From: Bacillota bacterium
GTDB taxonomy: Bacteria > Bacillota > UBA4882 > UBA8346
Assembly: GCA_023436305.1 (NCBI GenBank)
Contig: JAEZJQ010000101.1
Span: 1 to 49,265 of the forward strand
Reading direction: 5' to 3'
DNA: 49,265 bases
Notes under the pieces: model-generated
Database searches by the model: none
The model's input: only the letters and a program-made list of their open reading frames with translations
Told to the model about the DNA's origin: nothing
Part shown: positions 41,501 through 49,265 of the stretch, piece after piece
How the letters are laid out: each line of letters starts with the position of its first letter
Position numbering within the stretch: the first letter of the stretch is position 1
Program-made: the position numbers and the translations under genes

Positions 41501-43025
41501 TGTAAGGCATATGGGTAAATATGACTATATAATTATAGGTTCGGGAATGGGAGGATTAAGTGCTGCCAATTTTCTCGCAAAATATGGTAAAAGAGTATTG
41601 GTGCTTGAAAAACATGATAAGCCGGGGGGGATTGTTACTTCTTTTAAGAGAAAGGGAACACAATTTGACCTTGGTATCGAAAGCCTGCATGAACTGGAAT
41701 GCGGCGGAACAATCCAACAGTTTTTTAAATTTTGGGGCGGTCGGGTCGAGAGTGAAAAGCATATTGAAAAAATGTGTTGTTTTGTAAATGGGAACAGGTA
41801 TGTTTTTCGAGGCGGTCATATCAAGGAGGACTTTTTATCACAGTTTCCCGATGACAGGGAAGATATTGAACGTCTGTTTTTGGTTAACGATAAAATGCTT
41901 GCCGAAATGTACGGTGGGAATTCCGCGCCTGTTCCACCTTGTGAGATGAATATTTTTCAGCTTATAAAATTTGGGATGGCAAGCGTAGTCAAGACTCCCA
42001 CATTGATGAAGTATGGCTTAAAAAATTTTAATTTTACACTATCTCGTTTAGTCAAAAATCCTGTTATTTCCGCTATTATTTTTTCAAAAGCAATGTCGAA
42101 TATGGTTTATAACGGCTATGTGTATCGTTGGTGGGTATGTGATAAAGGCTATTATCCCAAAGGTGGTATGCAGGCAATCCCCAATAAAGCGGTGGAGATT
42201 CTGGAGCAGAATGGCGGGGGGATTAGGCTCAATACGGAAGTTAGTGAAATCTTATTGGAGGATGGCAAGGTAAAAGGTGTAAAAACAAAATCGGGTGATA
42301 CCTATTTTGCAGATGCTGTCATATCAAATGTTTCTCCTGCATTTACATATTCATGGTTGCCTGACCAGTGCAAAATAAAAGCAAAAATGAATAATAAAAT
42401 TGCCGGAAGAAAGATTTTCCAAAGTACCTGCCTTCTATTCATGACGGTAAAAGATGTATCCTGCTTGGATGGATGCAATTCTGTCTATATTGCCGATAGT
42501 ACCAGTTGTACAAGAAACACTGAAGTTTATACGCCGAATAATTGTCCGCTATTGTTATTGGTGGCTGATAAAAAAGAGAGTGATAAAGAATATGCGGTCA
42601 CCGTTTTTGCGCCAATACCCTACGAATATGAGGATTGTTGGCATACCGAAAACGATATGCGGGGTAAACCGTATTACGAACTGAAAGAAAAGGTAAAACA
42701 GACTATATTAAACCGTATTTATGATAAATTGGGAGATTCGTTTGAAAACAATGTGACGTATTCCGAATTATCGACACCGATTACTTTTGAACGATATACC
42801 TACAGCAAAAAAGGCTCTTTTATGGGATGGGCAATCGACGAGGGAAATTACGGAAGATTTATGAAACAGAAGACAGAAGTTGATGGCCTTTATTTGGTCG
42901 GACAATGGGTTTTTCCAGGTCTTGGTGTGGCGGCGGTTATGGCAAGTGGATACTATCTGGTCAAAGACCTATTAAAAACGGAAGGTATTGATGTGGGAAA
43001 GGATTTTCAGTGTTACTTTAAGTAG
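41490..43025 (+). CDS. FAD-dependent oxidoreductase of the phytoene desaturase/CrtI-like group
   Basis: About 511 residues from ATG at 41490, which has GGTAGGTG six bases upstream and overlaps the MFS gene. The N-terminus has the dinucleotide-binding IIIGSGMGGLSAANFLAKYG followed by VLEKHDKPGG, as in CrtI and retinol 13,14-reductase-like enzymes. YYPKGGMQAIPNKAVEILEQ and the C-terminal GLYLVGQWVFPGLGVAAVMA complete the FAD-binding frame. The family desaturates, isomerises or reduces isoprenoid or lipid substrates. No phytoene synthase or other carotenoid gene lies nearby, so the natural substrate is open. It is translationally coupled to the MFS transporter. Confidence 0.87.
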   Translation: MKDDVRHMGKYDYIIIGSGMGGLSAANFLAKYGKRVLVLEKHDKPGGIVTSFKRKGTQFDLGIESLHELECGGTIQQFFKFWGGRVESEKHIEKMCCFVNGNRYVFRGGHIKEDFLSQFPDDREDIERLFLVNDKMLAEMYGGNSAPVPPCEMNIFQLIKFGMASVVKTPTLMKYGLKNFNFTLSRLVKNPVISAIIFSKAMSNMVYNGYVYRWWVCDKGYYPKGGMQAIPNKAVEILEQNGGGIRLNTEVSEILLEDGKVKGVKTKSGDTYFADAVISNVSPAFTYSWLPDQCKIKAKMNNKIAGRKIFQSTCLLFMTVKDVSCLDGCNSVYIADSTSCTRNTEVYTPNNCPLLLLVADKKESDKEYAVTVFAPIPYEYEDCWHTENDMRGKPYYELKEKVKQTILNRIYDKLGDSFENNVTYSELSTPITFERYTYSKKGSFMGWAIDEGNYGRFMKQKTEVDGLYLVGQWVFPGLGVAAVMASGYYLVKDLLKTEGIDVGKDFQCYFK

Positions 43026-43029
43026 AAAA

Positions 43030-43440
43030 ATGAGCATATTCCATGGATGGATTTTTACAACTACCCAGGATATTGAAGCGAATAACGGTGAAGCCCTCTT
43101 GATGGAGAGTGTTTTTTTTGATGAAAAGCATGAAGCCAGAGTAATCTCACTTTATAACGATATCCGGGACGAGGAGTATAACGAATTCATCGAAAAATGT
43201 GAGGACTATCTCAAGGAGCTTGAGAAGGAGATTACCATAAAAAAGTTTACCTTCGCCGAACTGGAAGAAGAGGAGGAAGAGTTGGAGAAACTGGTCTCAT
43301 GGTATGAAAAGATCGTAACCAGGGATATCTTTCACGCCCTGGGGGGAGATACGGCAAAAGACCGCCTGGAACAGATCCAAAAATCCTTTGAAGAATATAG
43401 CGAGTTGGTTTATAAACACAATAACAAATCCATCGGTTGA
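43030..43440 (+). pseudogene. 5'-truncated ChrB-like gene
   Basis: The frame gives up to 136 residues from ATG at 43030 and matches the second half of ChrB-like regulators: MESVFFDEKHEARVISLYND, IRDEEYNEFIEKCEDYLKEL, FTFAELEEEEEELEKLVSWY and RDIFHA. The first half of the family (about 50 residues with a wing-like region) is absent, and the first residues after the ATG (GWIFTTTQDIEANN) begin in the middle of the domain. There is no good ribosome-binding site. The break falls right after the oxidoreductase stop, so it is probably the junction of an insertion or deletion. It might still be translated as a helical coiled-coil fragment. Confidence 0.66.
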
Positions 43441-43508
43441 AAAGTCTATGAGGGTGAACCGCCTTCAGACTGGTTGAATCGCATGATAAGAAAAGGGGGT
43501 TAGGTTTT

Positions 43509-45269
43509 ATGGCGGAGTTAAAGATTGAACCCATGAAGCAGCCCGATAAGATCATCAATTATTGGAAAAAAGATAAATTCGTCGTGGCCTGCATTGTGGT
43601 ATTCGGCCTGACTTTTAACAGCTCGATTATTTTGGGACCAATCTATCAAGGCAAGCTCATCGATGCCATTGTTGGCGGCGACAGCCTGTCATCTGTAGTT
43701 GGGTTGGCTGTTATTTATGTGACCCTGATTGGAATGATTCAGTTATTACGTTATTTTAAGCGCTTTTATATAAGGCGCTTTGCCAACAATACCAGCGCTA
43801 CCATGAGGTTGATGCTCTACAATAATATCATGCATAAAAGTACCACCGAGCTTGACGATGAAAATGCGGGAAATTTAATGACCAGAGCCATTTCTGATGT
43901 TGATCTGTGTGTTGAGGGCATGCGGAAGTTTACTACGGAGCTGTTTGACACTGGTGCGCTGATGGTATCCTATCTCCTATCAATGCTGGTTTATGATGTA
44001 AAGATAACGGTAGTGTCAATTCTATTCATTCCGGTGGCTATGGTTCTGGCTGAAAAATTAAAAAGTGTAATTTACAAGTATACCATTGCCTTTCGTTCCC
44101 AAAGCAGCTATATCACAGGTATCACTTATGATGCAATTGAAAATGTCATGCTCTACCGGAGCAGTGGCATGGAAACCCAAAATAGGGCCAAGTATAATAT
44201 GGATTTGGAGGATTTGCAAGGAAAAGCCATTAAAGCCAATATTTTAGAGAATTCCATGCAGCCTATCTATAATGTTATTGCGATGTTGGGAGTAATAACC
44301 GTAATCTACCTCGGTGGCTCCAAGGTTATCGCGGGCGGTTGGACTGTAGGTATATTTTCTACGTACATCATCATGTTTGCCGCCATGGCTCAAAAGGCAA
44401 GCAAAGCCGCCAAACTATTCAATTCGGTTCAAAAATCCCAGGTGTCGTGGAAACGGATTAAACCTGATCTTGCAGAATACCAAAGTAAAAACAGAGCCGT
44501 AAACATTGATGAGAATCATACCGAGCTGTCAGTGGCGAAACTTGGCTTTAGCTATCCCAACGGTAAGGAGCAGATCGTTGAAGATATCAGTTTTCAGGGG
44601 AACAAAGGGGAGATCATCGGTGTGACCGGTGCGATAGCCTCCGGGAAATCAACACTTGGCTTAGCCTTGCTGGGACTATATCCTTATACGGGTAGCATCA
44701 GGATAGATGGCAAGGGACTTCATGACTATTCCGAATATGAGCGCAGCCGGATGGTATCCTACTTGGGCCATAAGCCGGAGTTGCTCTCCGATACGATATA
44801 CAACAACATAACTCTCGGTAATGAGTGGCACGCGCGCGCGCAAGATATTACCGCTGTTTTAAGGGATGTTTGCTTTGATACCGATTTAGAGTCAATGCCG
44901 GATGGGGTCAACACCCTGGTCGGCAACGGCGGGATCAGGTTAAGCGGCGGTCAGCAGGCAAGGATCGCTCTGGCCAGAACGCTTTTGAATAAAAGCAAGA
45001 TTATAATTTTGGATGATCCGTTTGCAGCGGTTGATATGAGAACGGAAGCTAAAATCATTGCCAATCTGAAAAACAATTACAAAGAAAGTTTGATAATCCT
45101 CATCTCGCACCGTTTAACCATTTTCCCCGGAATCGATCGGATTGTGTTACTCCACAATGACCAGACGGTGGAATATGGTACCCATGAAGAGCTAATGAAA
45201 AGGTCCGGGCTTTATGCGGAAATATTCAATTTACAATGTACAGCGGGTGGCGCCGATGCAGAAAAATAG
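43509..45269 (+). CDS. ABC exporter half-transporter with degenerate ATP site (subunit 1)
   Basis: 586 residues. Six membrane helices (about 20-300) precede an ATPase domain with an unusual Walker A (GAIASGKST), canonical signature LSGGQQARIALA, Walker B IIILDDPFAAVD and LISHRLTIF. In the Walker B the catalytic glutamate is replaced by aspartate. Its 3' end overlaps the next gene by 14 bases. In heterodimeric exporters such as TM287/288 and BmrCD, one subunit has exactly this loss. AAGGGGG precedes the start. Substrates are often drugs or peptides; no resistance or bacteriocin genes are adjacent. Confidence 0.9.
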   Translation: MAELKIEPMKQPDKIINYWKKDKFVVACIVVFGLTFNSSIILGPIYQGKLIDAIVGGDSLSSVVGLAVIYVTLIGMIQLLRYFKRFYIRRFANNTSATMRLMLYNNIMHKSTTELDDENAGNLMTRAISDVDLCVEGMRKFTTELFDTGALMVSYLLSMLVYDVKITVVSILFIPVAMVLAEKLKSVIYKYTIAFRSQSSYITGITYDAIENVMLYRSSGMETQNRAKYNMDLEDLQGKAIKANILENSMQPIYNVIAMLGVITVIYLGGSKVIAGGWTVGIFSTYIIMFAAMAQKASKAAKLFNSVQKSQVSWKRIKPDLAEYQSKNRAVNIDENHTELSVAKLGFSYPNGKEQIVEDISFQGNKGEIIGVTGAIASGKSTLGLALLGLYPYTGSIRIDGKGLHDYSEYERSRMVSYLGHKPELLSDTIYNNITLGNEWHARAQDITAVLRDVCFDTDLESMPDGVNTLVGNGGIRLSGGQQARIALARTLLNKSKIIILDDPFAAVDMRTEAKIIANLKNNYKESLIILISHRLTIFPGIDRIVLLHNDQTVEYGTHEELMKRSGLYAEIFNLQCTAGGADAEK

Positions 45270-47004
45270 TTTGGTAAAAGAGTCCATTATCAATGTGATT
45301 AAAAGAAACATTCCCACCACTGTGTTGTTGGGTTTTGCCGTTGCTGGGGCAGTTGTCGTCAGCTTGATTCCGCCTCAAATATTGAAGAACGTCATTGACC
45401 ACAACCTGGTACCCAAAATCAGCAATGGGCTGCTGAAAGCGGCAGTCGCTTACATGGTGGTTTTACTCTTGATTGGTATTTTTGACTTTATCAAGGAAGC
45501 TGTGCTTACGGTCTTCGGCCAAAAAATCACCAAAGAGATCCGATTTAAAATGATGGAGAAGCTGGAAATGATCAATGCCATGTTCTTTTCCGCCAATGAA
45601 TCGGGCATGGTTGTGTCCCGATTCACCAATGATGTGGATGCGGTTAACTCCATGTTTACCAGCGGTATTGTGGGAATGATCATTGACTGCTTTAAAATCA
45701 TAGGGATCGTCATATCGATTTGGGTATTCAGCGGAAAGCTGGGAATGGTTACTTTAATAGCGCTGCCTGTTATTTATGGGATTACCCGGCTGTTTCAAAA
45801 ACGAATGCTGACGGCGCAAATAAATAACCGAATTTTGATAGGCAAGGTCAACAATCATATTTCGGAAAGCTTAAAGAATATCAAGATGATTAAGTCCTAT
45901 AGCAAGGAAAGCTATATGGAGCAGAACTATGTCAAGTGGTTGCTGAAAAGTTTTAAAACCGTAGAAAAAGTTAACTTTTATGACTCGGTATTTTCGCCAA
46001 TCATTCAGCTTACGCGCGCTTTAGTGATTGCCGTTATTGTGATCCTATGCTCCGAGCAGCTGAACTATTTCGGTATCTCCCTGGGCATGGTTGCCGCCTC
46101 CATTGAATTAATCTCCAACCTATTTGCGCCCATCGAAAACCTGGGCATGGAGCTTCAAAATATTCAGCAGGCGGTATCCGGGATTCACCGGGTGAATGAA
46201 TTTTATAACGAGCCTGAGGACGATTCTAAAAACAGTAAACTGCAGGCGGAAGATATTGTTCCCAGACGTGAAGACGTAAGGGTATCATTTAACGCTCTAA
46301 CCTTTAATTATGATGCAGGAACCGATGTTTTGCAGAACATCAACCTCCAAGTAAATCCGGGGGAGAAAGTCACCTTTGTGGGCCGGACCGGGGTGGGAAA
46401 ATCGACACTGTTTAAATTGATTATGGGTTTACTGAAACCATCCAAGGGGAGTATCACCATCAACGGATTTGATGTATATGACATACCGAACTCCGAGAAA
46501 CGGAAGCTATTCGGCTATGTCGACCAAAGCTTCCATATGATAAAAGGCACTGTTGCCGAGCAGATCAGTTTGCAGGATCGGAACATCTCTAAAGAGCAAA
46601 TTCAATATGCCTTGGACTTTGCGGGGTTGGCCGATTATGTGGCCGCTTTAGAAAACGGCCTGGATACGCCGGTTACCGGCGATACCCTTTTTTCACAAGG
46701 GCAAAAGCAACTTCTCTCCATCGCCAGAGCAATTGTGACCAATCCTCCGATTTTGCTGCTTGACGAGATTACGGCCGGTCTTGATTCCATTACGGAAGAG
46801 AAAATTTTGTCCGTATTGCAAAAAGCGGGGGATACTTACACCATATTGTCGATATCGCATCGTTTATCCACCATGATTGCCAGTGACACCGTAGTTATTT
46901 TAGAAAATGGAAGGGTTAAAAACTCGGGCTCGCCGGAGATGTTATTGCAAAATGATGATTGGTACCGCAGCCATATTGCACTGGAGAAGCTGACTTGGAG
47001 TTAA
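45256..47004 (+). CDS. ABC exporter half-transporter with intact catalytic site (subunit 2)
   Basis: 582 residues from ATG at 45256; an earlier in-frame ATG (45214) lies deep inside the first subunit gene. Six helices precede the ATPase domain: Walker A GRTGVGKST, non-canonical signature FSQGQKQLLSIARA, Walker B ILLLDEITAGLD with the catalytic glutamate, and ISHRLST. The non-canonical signature here pairs with the degenerate Walker B of subunit 1, and the canonical signature of subunit 1 pairs with this good Walker B. The two genes therefore encode a heterodimer with one active and one dead ATP site. Co-translated by overlap. Confidence 0.92.
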   Translation: MQKNSLVKESIINVIKRNIPTTVLLGFAVAGAVVVSLIPPQILKNVIDHNLVPKISNGLLKAAVAYMVVLLLIGIFDFIKEAVLTVFGQKITKEIRFKMMEKLEMINAMFFSANESGMVVSRFTNDVDAVNSMFTSGIVGMIIDCFKIIGIVISIWVFSGKLGMVTLIALPVIYGITRLFQKRMLTAQINNRILIGKVNNHISESLKNIKMIKSYSKESYMEQNYVKWLLKSFKTVEKVNFYDSVFSPIIQLTRALVIAVIVILCSEQLNYFGISLGMVAASIELISNLFAPIENLGMELQNIQQAVSGIHRVNEFYNEPEDDSKNSKLQAEDIVPRREDVRVSFNALTFNYDAGTDVLQNINLQVNPGEKVTFVGRTGVGKSTLFKLIMGLLKPSKGSITINGFDVYDIPNSEKRKLFGYVDQSFHMIKGTVAEQISLQDRNISKEQIQYALDFAGLADYVAALENGLDTPVTGDTLFSQGQKQLLSIARAIVTNPPILLLDEITAGLDSITEEKILSVLQKAGDTYTILSISHRLSTMIASDTVVILENGRVKNSGSPEMLLQNDDWYRSHIALEKLTWS

Positions 47005-47084
47005 ACTGCATACTGGGTGGAATAATTTTTAGATTTTACAATATACTGTATTGAATTATTTTGTAAAAGAAAAGGAGGCTGTAA

Positions 47085-47333
47085 ATGTTATTAAACGGTG
47101 ACCAATATCAATTCCGGGTTGATTCCTTGCCGTATGGCGAAAATGATAGCATATTGCTGAACTTTGTGGAGAATGATTCGTTGGGAATGAAGTTTACGGG
47201 CAGTATCCCTTTTTTATGGGAATTTGCTGCCGATACAGTACTTGGACCCCGTTTATATGATGATGATCATACCTATCAGGTCGCCGGGGTAGATTATGGC
47301 AGCCGTACGATTTGGCTCCGGGAATTATCCTAA
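47085..47333 (+). CDS. Conserved-looking small hypothetical protein, 82 residues
   Basis: 82 residues with AAGGAGG nine bases before the ATG. It is predicted all-beta and acidic: FRVDSLPYGENDSILLNFVE, GMKFTGSIPFLWEFAAD, and a Tyr/Asp-rich YDDDHTYQVAGVDYGSRTIW. There is no membrane segment, signal peptide or cysteine. I recognise no family. A clear terminator 17 bases downstream makes it a real independent gene. It follows the exporter by 80 bases and could share its transcript. Confidence 0.66.
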   Translation: MLLNGDQYQFRVDSLPYGENDSILLNFVENDSLGMKFTGSIPFLWEFAADTVLGPRLYDDDHTYQVAGVDYGSRTIWLRELS

Positions 47334-47350
47334 AAAAGCGTGATAATTTT

Positions 47351-47377
47351 AAAGATCTGATAATCAGGTCTTTTTAT
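47351..47377 (+). terminator. Rho-independent terminator
   Basis: AAAGATCTGA (47351-47360), loop TAA and TCAGGTCTTT (47364-47373) form a 10-bp stem with one G-U pair, followed by TT and ATTT. Confidence 0.85.
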
Positions 47378-47487
47378 TTCGGACAGACTAATTGGGGATG
47401 GGATCATATGCCCGTTTGCGGTGGGGGAATAAAATCATTGCTTGTAAGCGATGGCAGTACTGTGATAGAATATTACTGTTAATTAAG

Positions 47488-47511
47488 GCGCTATTTTAGT
47501 ATAGCGCTTTT
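47488..47511 (+). terminator. Second hairpin with T tract before gltX
   Basis: GCGCTAT (47488-47494), loop TTTAGT and ATAGCGC (47501-47507) form a perfect 7-bp stem followed by TTTT. It sits 53 bases before the glutamyl-tRNA synthetase start. It could terminate upstream transcription, or act as an attenuator if the weak promoter signal TAGAAT near 47465 is used. No T-box is visible. Confidence 0.55.
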
Positions 47512-47563
47512 ATCATGAATTTTCATAAGAAGCACTATCTCAAGTTACAGGAGTGGAATCACA

Positions 47564-49042
47564 ATGGACCAAAGTGAAGTCAGAGTAAGATTTGCGCCGA
47601 GTCCGACGGGTTATTTGCATATTGGGGGAGCGCGAACCGCCCTTTACAATTGGCTGTTCGCCAGACACTGCGGGGGAAAGTTCATTCTGCGCATTGAAGA
47701 TACCGACCGCAACCGTTACGTGCCGGATGCGCTGGGTGATATCATGGCCAGTTTGCGTTGGATGGGAATTGACTGGGATGAGGGGCCGGAAGTCGGAGGC
47801 GAGTACGGCTCTTATTTTCAGTCGGAACGGTTGGATTTATACCAGAAGTATGCCGGGCAATTAGTGGATGAAGGGAAAGCTTACCGTTGTTATTGTACCT
47901 CCGAACGGCTGGAACAGCTTCGCAAGGATCAGGAAACCAACAAACAATGGGTGGGCTACGACCGGCATTGTTTGAACATGACTGACGAAGAACGCCGGGA
48001 GAAGGAAGCCGCCGGAGCTAAATCAGTCATCCGGTTTATAATACCCCGTGAAGGCCGGACGCTGTTTCAGGATGTGATCAGGGGGGAGCTGGGTTTCGAT
48101 AACAGTACCCTCGATGATTTTGTACTGTTAAAATCCGATGGATTTCCGACTTATCACTTGGCCAATGTCATTGATGATCATTTAATGAAAATCTCTCACG
48201 TAATGCGTGGCGATGAATGGATACCCAGCACCCCGCGGCATGTTCTCTTGTATCGGGCATTTGGTTGGAATCCGCCCCAATTTGCCCACCTGCCCATCTT
48301 CCTGGCCCCCGGGGGCGGGAAATTGAGCAAACGCCATGGCGCCACCAGTGTCCGTGAGTACCGGGAGAAGGGTTATCTGCCGGAGGCGTTATTCAACTTC
48401 CTGCTGTTGTTAGGCTGGAATCCCGGTACGGATCGGGAGTTGTTCTCTCTGGAAGAGGCGGCCCGGGAGTTTACCATGGAACGGATCAACGCTTCTCCGG
48501 TGGGGTTGTCCTTTGAGAAACTGGACTGGTTTAACGGCCTGTATATCCGTAATTTGGCATCCGAAGACTTGGCCAAGCATTGCTTGCCTTATTTGCAACA
48601 AGCCGGTTTGCTTCCTGTCCCTTGCCCGGAAGAGCGTTACCGTTATCTGGTGCAATTAATGCCCTTAGTCCGGGAACGGCTGAAGTCAATCCCTGAAATC
48701 ACAGATTTAGCCAGTTATTTTCTGTTGGAAAATATCCCGGTTCCTGCCAGGGAGTTGTTAATCCCGAGAAAGATGGATGCGGGCCAAAGTTTGCAGGCGT
48801 TGGAAGGGGCAATGGAAGCGCTGAAATCGGTGGGGCCTGATTTTAAAGAAGCGGATTTGGAGGAGGCGTTACGGGGCGCGGCTGAAAAGATAGGTTTGCA
48901 AGACGGCCAGGTATTCATGCCCCTCAGGGTGGCTATCTCCGGCAGAACCGCTACTCCCGGAATTTTTGAAACCCTGCATGCTTTAGGCAAGGAGCGGGTG
49001 TTAAGACGGATTCAAAATGCGGTGGAAGTCCTTAAGTCTTAA
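47564..49042 (+). CDS. gltX: Glutamyl-tRNA synthetase
   Basis: 492 residues, normal length. Class I signatures: RFAPSPTGYLHIGGARTALY with HIGG at 19-22, and KLSKRHG from 253. A CxC-X24-CxN zinc-like cluster lies in the acceptor-binding domain (CYC ... DRHCLN), where the E. coli enzyme has CxC-X24-CxH. The C-terminal half is the helical anticodon-binding domain. It ligates glutamate to tRNA-Glu; in most Firmicutes it also charges tRNA-Gln, which GatCAB then amidates. A tRNA-Gln gene 90 bases downstream fits that. The ATG has an AGGAG site. Confidence 0.96.
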   Translation: MDQSEVRVRFAPSPTGYLHIGGARTALYNWLFARHCGGKFILRIEDTDRNRYVPDALGDIMASLRWMGIDWDEGPEVGGEYGSYFQSERLDLYQKYAGQLVDEGKAYRCYCTSERLEQLRKDQETNKQWVGYDRHCLNMTDEERREKEAAGAKSVIRFIIPREGRTLFQDVIRGELGFDNSTLDDFVLLKSDGFPTYHLANVIDDHLMKISHVMRGDEWIPSTPRHVLLYRAFGWNPPQFAHLPIFLAPGGGKLSKRHGATSVREYREKGYLPEALFNFLLLLGWNPGTDRELFSLEEAAREFTMERINASPVGLSFEKLDWFNGLYIRNLASEDLAKHCLPYLQQAGLLPVPCPEERYRYLVQLMPLVRERLKSIPEITDLASYFLLENIPVPARELLIPRKMDAGQSLQALEGAMEALKSVGPDFKEADLEEALRGAAEKIGLQDGQVFMPLRVAISGRTATPGIFETLHALGKERVLRRIQNAVEVLKS

Positions 49043-49081
49043 GTCTGTCTTTTTTAACAACTTGGTGATCATAACTTGGAC

Positions 49082-49110
49082 TTGACGGCATTCATTCTGG
49101 CTGTTATAAT
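49082..49110 (+). promoter_or_regulatory. Promoter of tRNA-Gln
   Basis: TTGACG (49082-49087), exactly 17 bases of spacer, then a perfect TATAAT (49105-49110), 23 bases before the tRNA. This is a strong constitutive promoter. Confidence 0.88.
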
Positions 49111-49132
49111 ATTATATGCGTTTAATAATTGT

Positions 49133-49206
49133 TGGGGGATCGTCTAGTGGTAGGACAACGGGTTCTGGCCCCGTCAGCGAGGGTTCGAGTCCTTCTCCCC
49201 CAGCCA
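49133..49206 (+). tRNA. tRNA-Gln, anticodon CUG
   Basis: Acceptor TGGGGGA (49133-49139) pairs with TCCCCCA (49196-49202). The D arm holds GTCTAGTGGTAGGAC. The anticodon stem ACGGG/CCCGT carries the loop TTCTGGC, so the anticodon is CUG. The T arm has GAGGG-TTCGAGT-CCTTC with one G-U pair. Discriminator G and an encoded CCA (49204-49206) follow. All arms pair, so it looks functional. It decodes CAG; a UUG tRNA should exist elsewhere. Confidence 0.95.
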
Positions 49207-49214
49207 GAATAAAA

Positions 49215-49252
49215 GTGAAAAGTTTAGATCATTTGTCCTTTTCCCTTTTCAC
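49215..49252 (+). terminator. Candidate terminator after tRNA-Gln
   Basis: GTGAAAAG (49215-49222) pairs with CTTTTCAC (49245-49252) across a 22-base loop that is rich in T. The stem is AU-rich and the following tract is CTTTCACTTT, so it is only a weak candidate. Confidence 0.35.
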
Positions 49253-49265
49253 CTTTCACTTTAAC

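Noticed and set aside
1..49265. CRISPR array, prophage or complete insertion sequence
   Set aside because: No regularly spaced repeats, no transposase or integrase and no phage structural genes were seen; the only mobile element is the intron end at 1-125.

Overview
The window reads as a chromosomal segment of an endospore-forming member of the Firmicutes (Bacillota), probably a deep-branching or Limnochordia/Hydrogenispora-like lineage; the lineage is inferred, not proven. Signs of sporulation are a SpoIID/LytB protein (6272-8317), a YtrH-YtrI pair (8643-9436) and a GerP-type spore-coat cluster with a small heat-shock protein (20321-22122). A T-box leader, a ydaO-type c-di-AMP riboswitch and strong AGGAGG ribosome-binding sites also fit Firmicutes. 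A lipoprotein with IPT/TIG repeats and a Pal/OmpA peptidoglycan-binding domain (13488-14825) hints at a diderm envelope.

Layout. 1-125: 3' end of a group II intron. 0.3-4.7 kb: MrfA-type repair helicase, a methylthio-nucleoside phosphorylase and, on the minus strand, aldose 1-epimerase. 4.9-9.4 kb: a 36-residue zinc-ribbon protein, a membrane-anchored solute-binding protein whose two halves are in swapped order, and the sporulation genes. 9.5-12.8 kb (minus): a three-gene signalling unit made of an excisionase-HTH/receiver regulator, a TrpX-like binding protein and a histidine kinase. 13.0-14.8 kb: a small membrane protein and the Pal-like lipoprotein.

14.97-20.3 kb is the most interesting unit. 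A c-di-AMP riboswitch with its terminator precedes four tightly packed genes: a second swapped-half binding protein, a glutamine-dependent asparagine-synthase-like amidotransferase, an opine/octopine-type dehydrogenase and a protein with a B12-binding-like domain. I know of no described pathway with this gene set. A c-di-AMP-controlled small molecule, possibly an opine-like or amidated osmolyte, is the working hypothesis.

20.3-27.4 kb: the GerP/Hsp20 cluster, a GH38 alpha-mannosidase, a membrane-anchored tyrosine-phosphatase-like protein that seems to lack an ordinary start codon, an unassigned structured RNA candidate and a YitT-family membrane protein. 27.5-31.0 kb: a T-box leader (specifier probably CUC, leucine) controls a fusion of a sugar-isomerase-like TIM barrel to an acyl-CoA ligase, followed by a hotdog thioesterase.

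31.1-39.0 kb: a six-gene minus-strand operon (ABC/FtsX transporter, DnaK, DUF5685, DnaJ-TPR, membrane zinc-ribbon, DUF1385/YqhQ) lies divergent from an OmpR-type two-component system, with direct-repeat operator candidates between them. 39.0-47.3 kb: an AI-2E-family transporter, a decayed copy of the acyl-CoA ligase 3' end, an MFS transporter, a CrtI-like FAD oxidoreductase, a truncated ChrB-like gene, a heterodimeric ABC exporter with one degenerate ATP site, and a small unknown gene. 47.5-49.2 kb: glutamyl-tRNA synthetase and tRNA-Gln(CUG), a natural pair if the synthetase is non-discriminating.

All calls come from reading motifs, reading frames and foldable sequence by eye. No database search or folding program was run.
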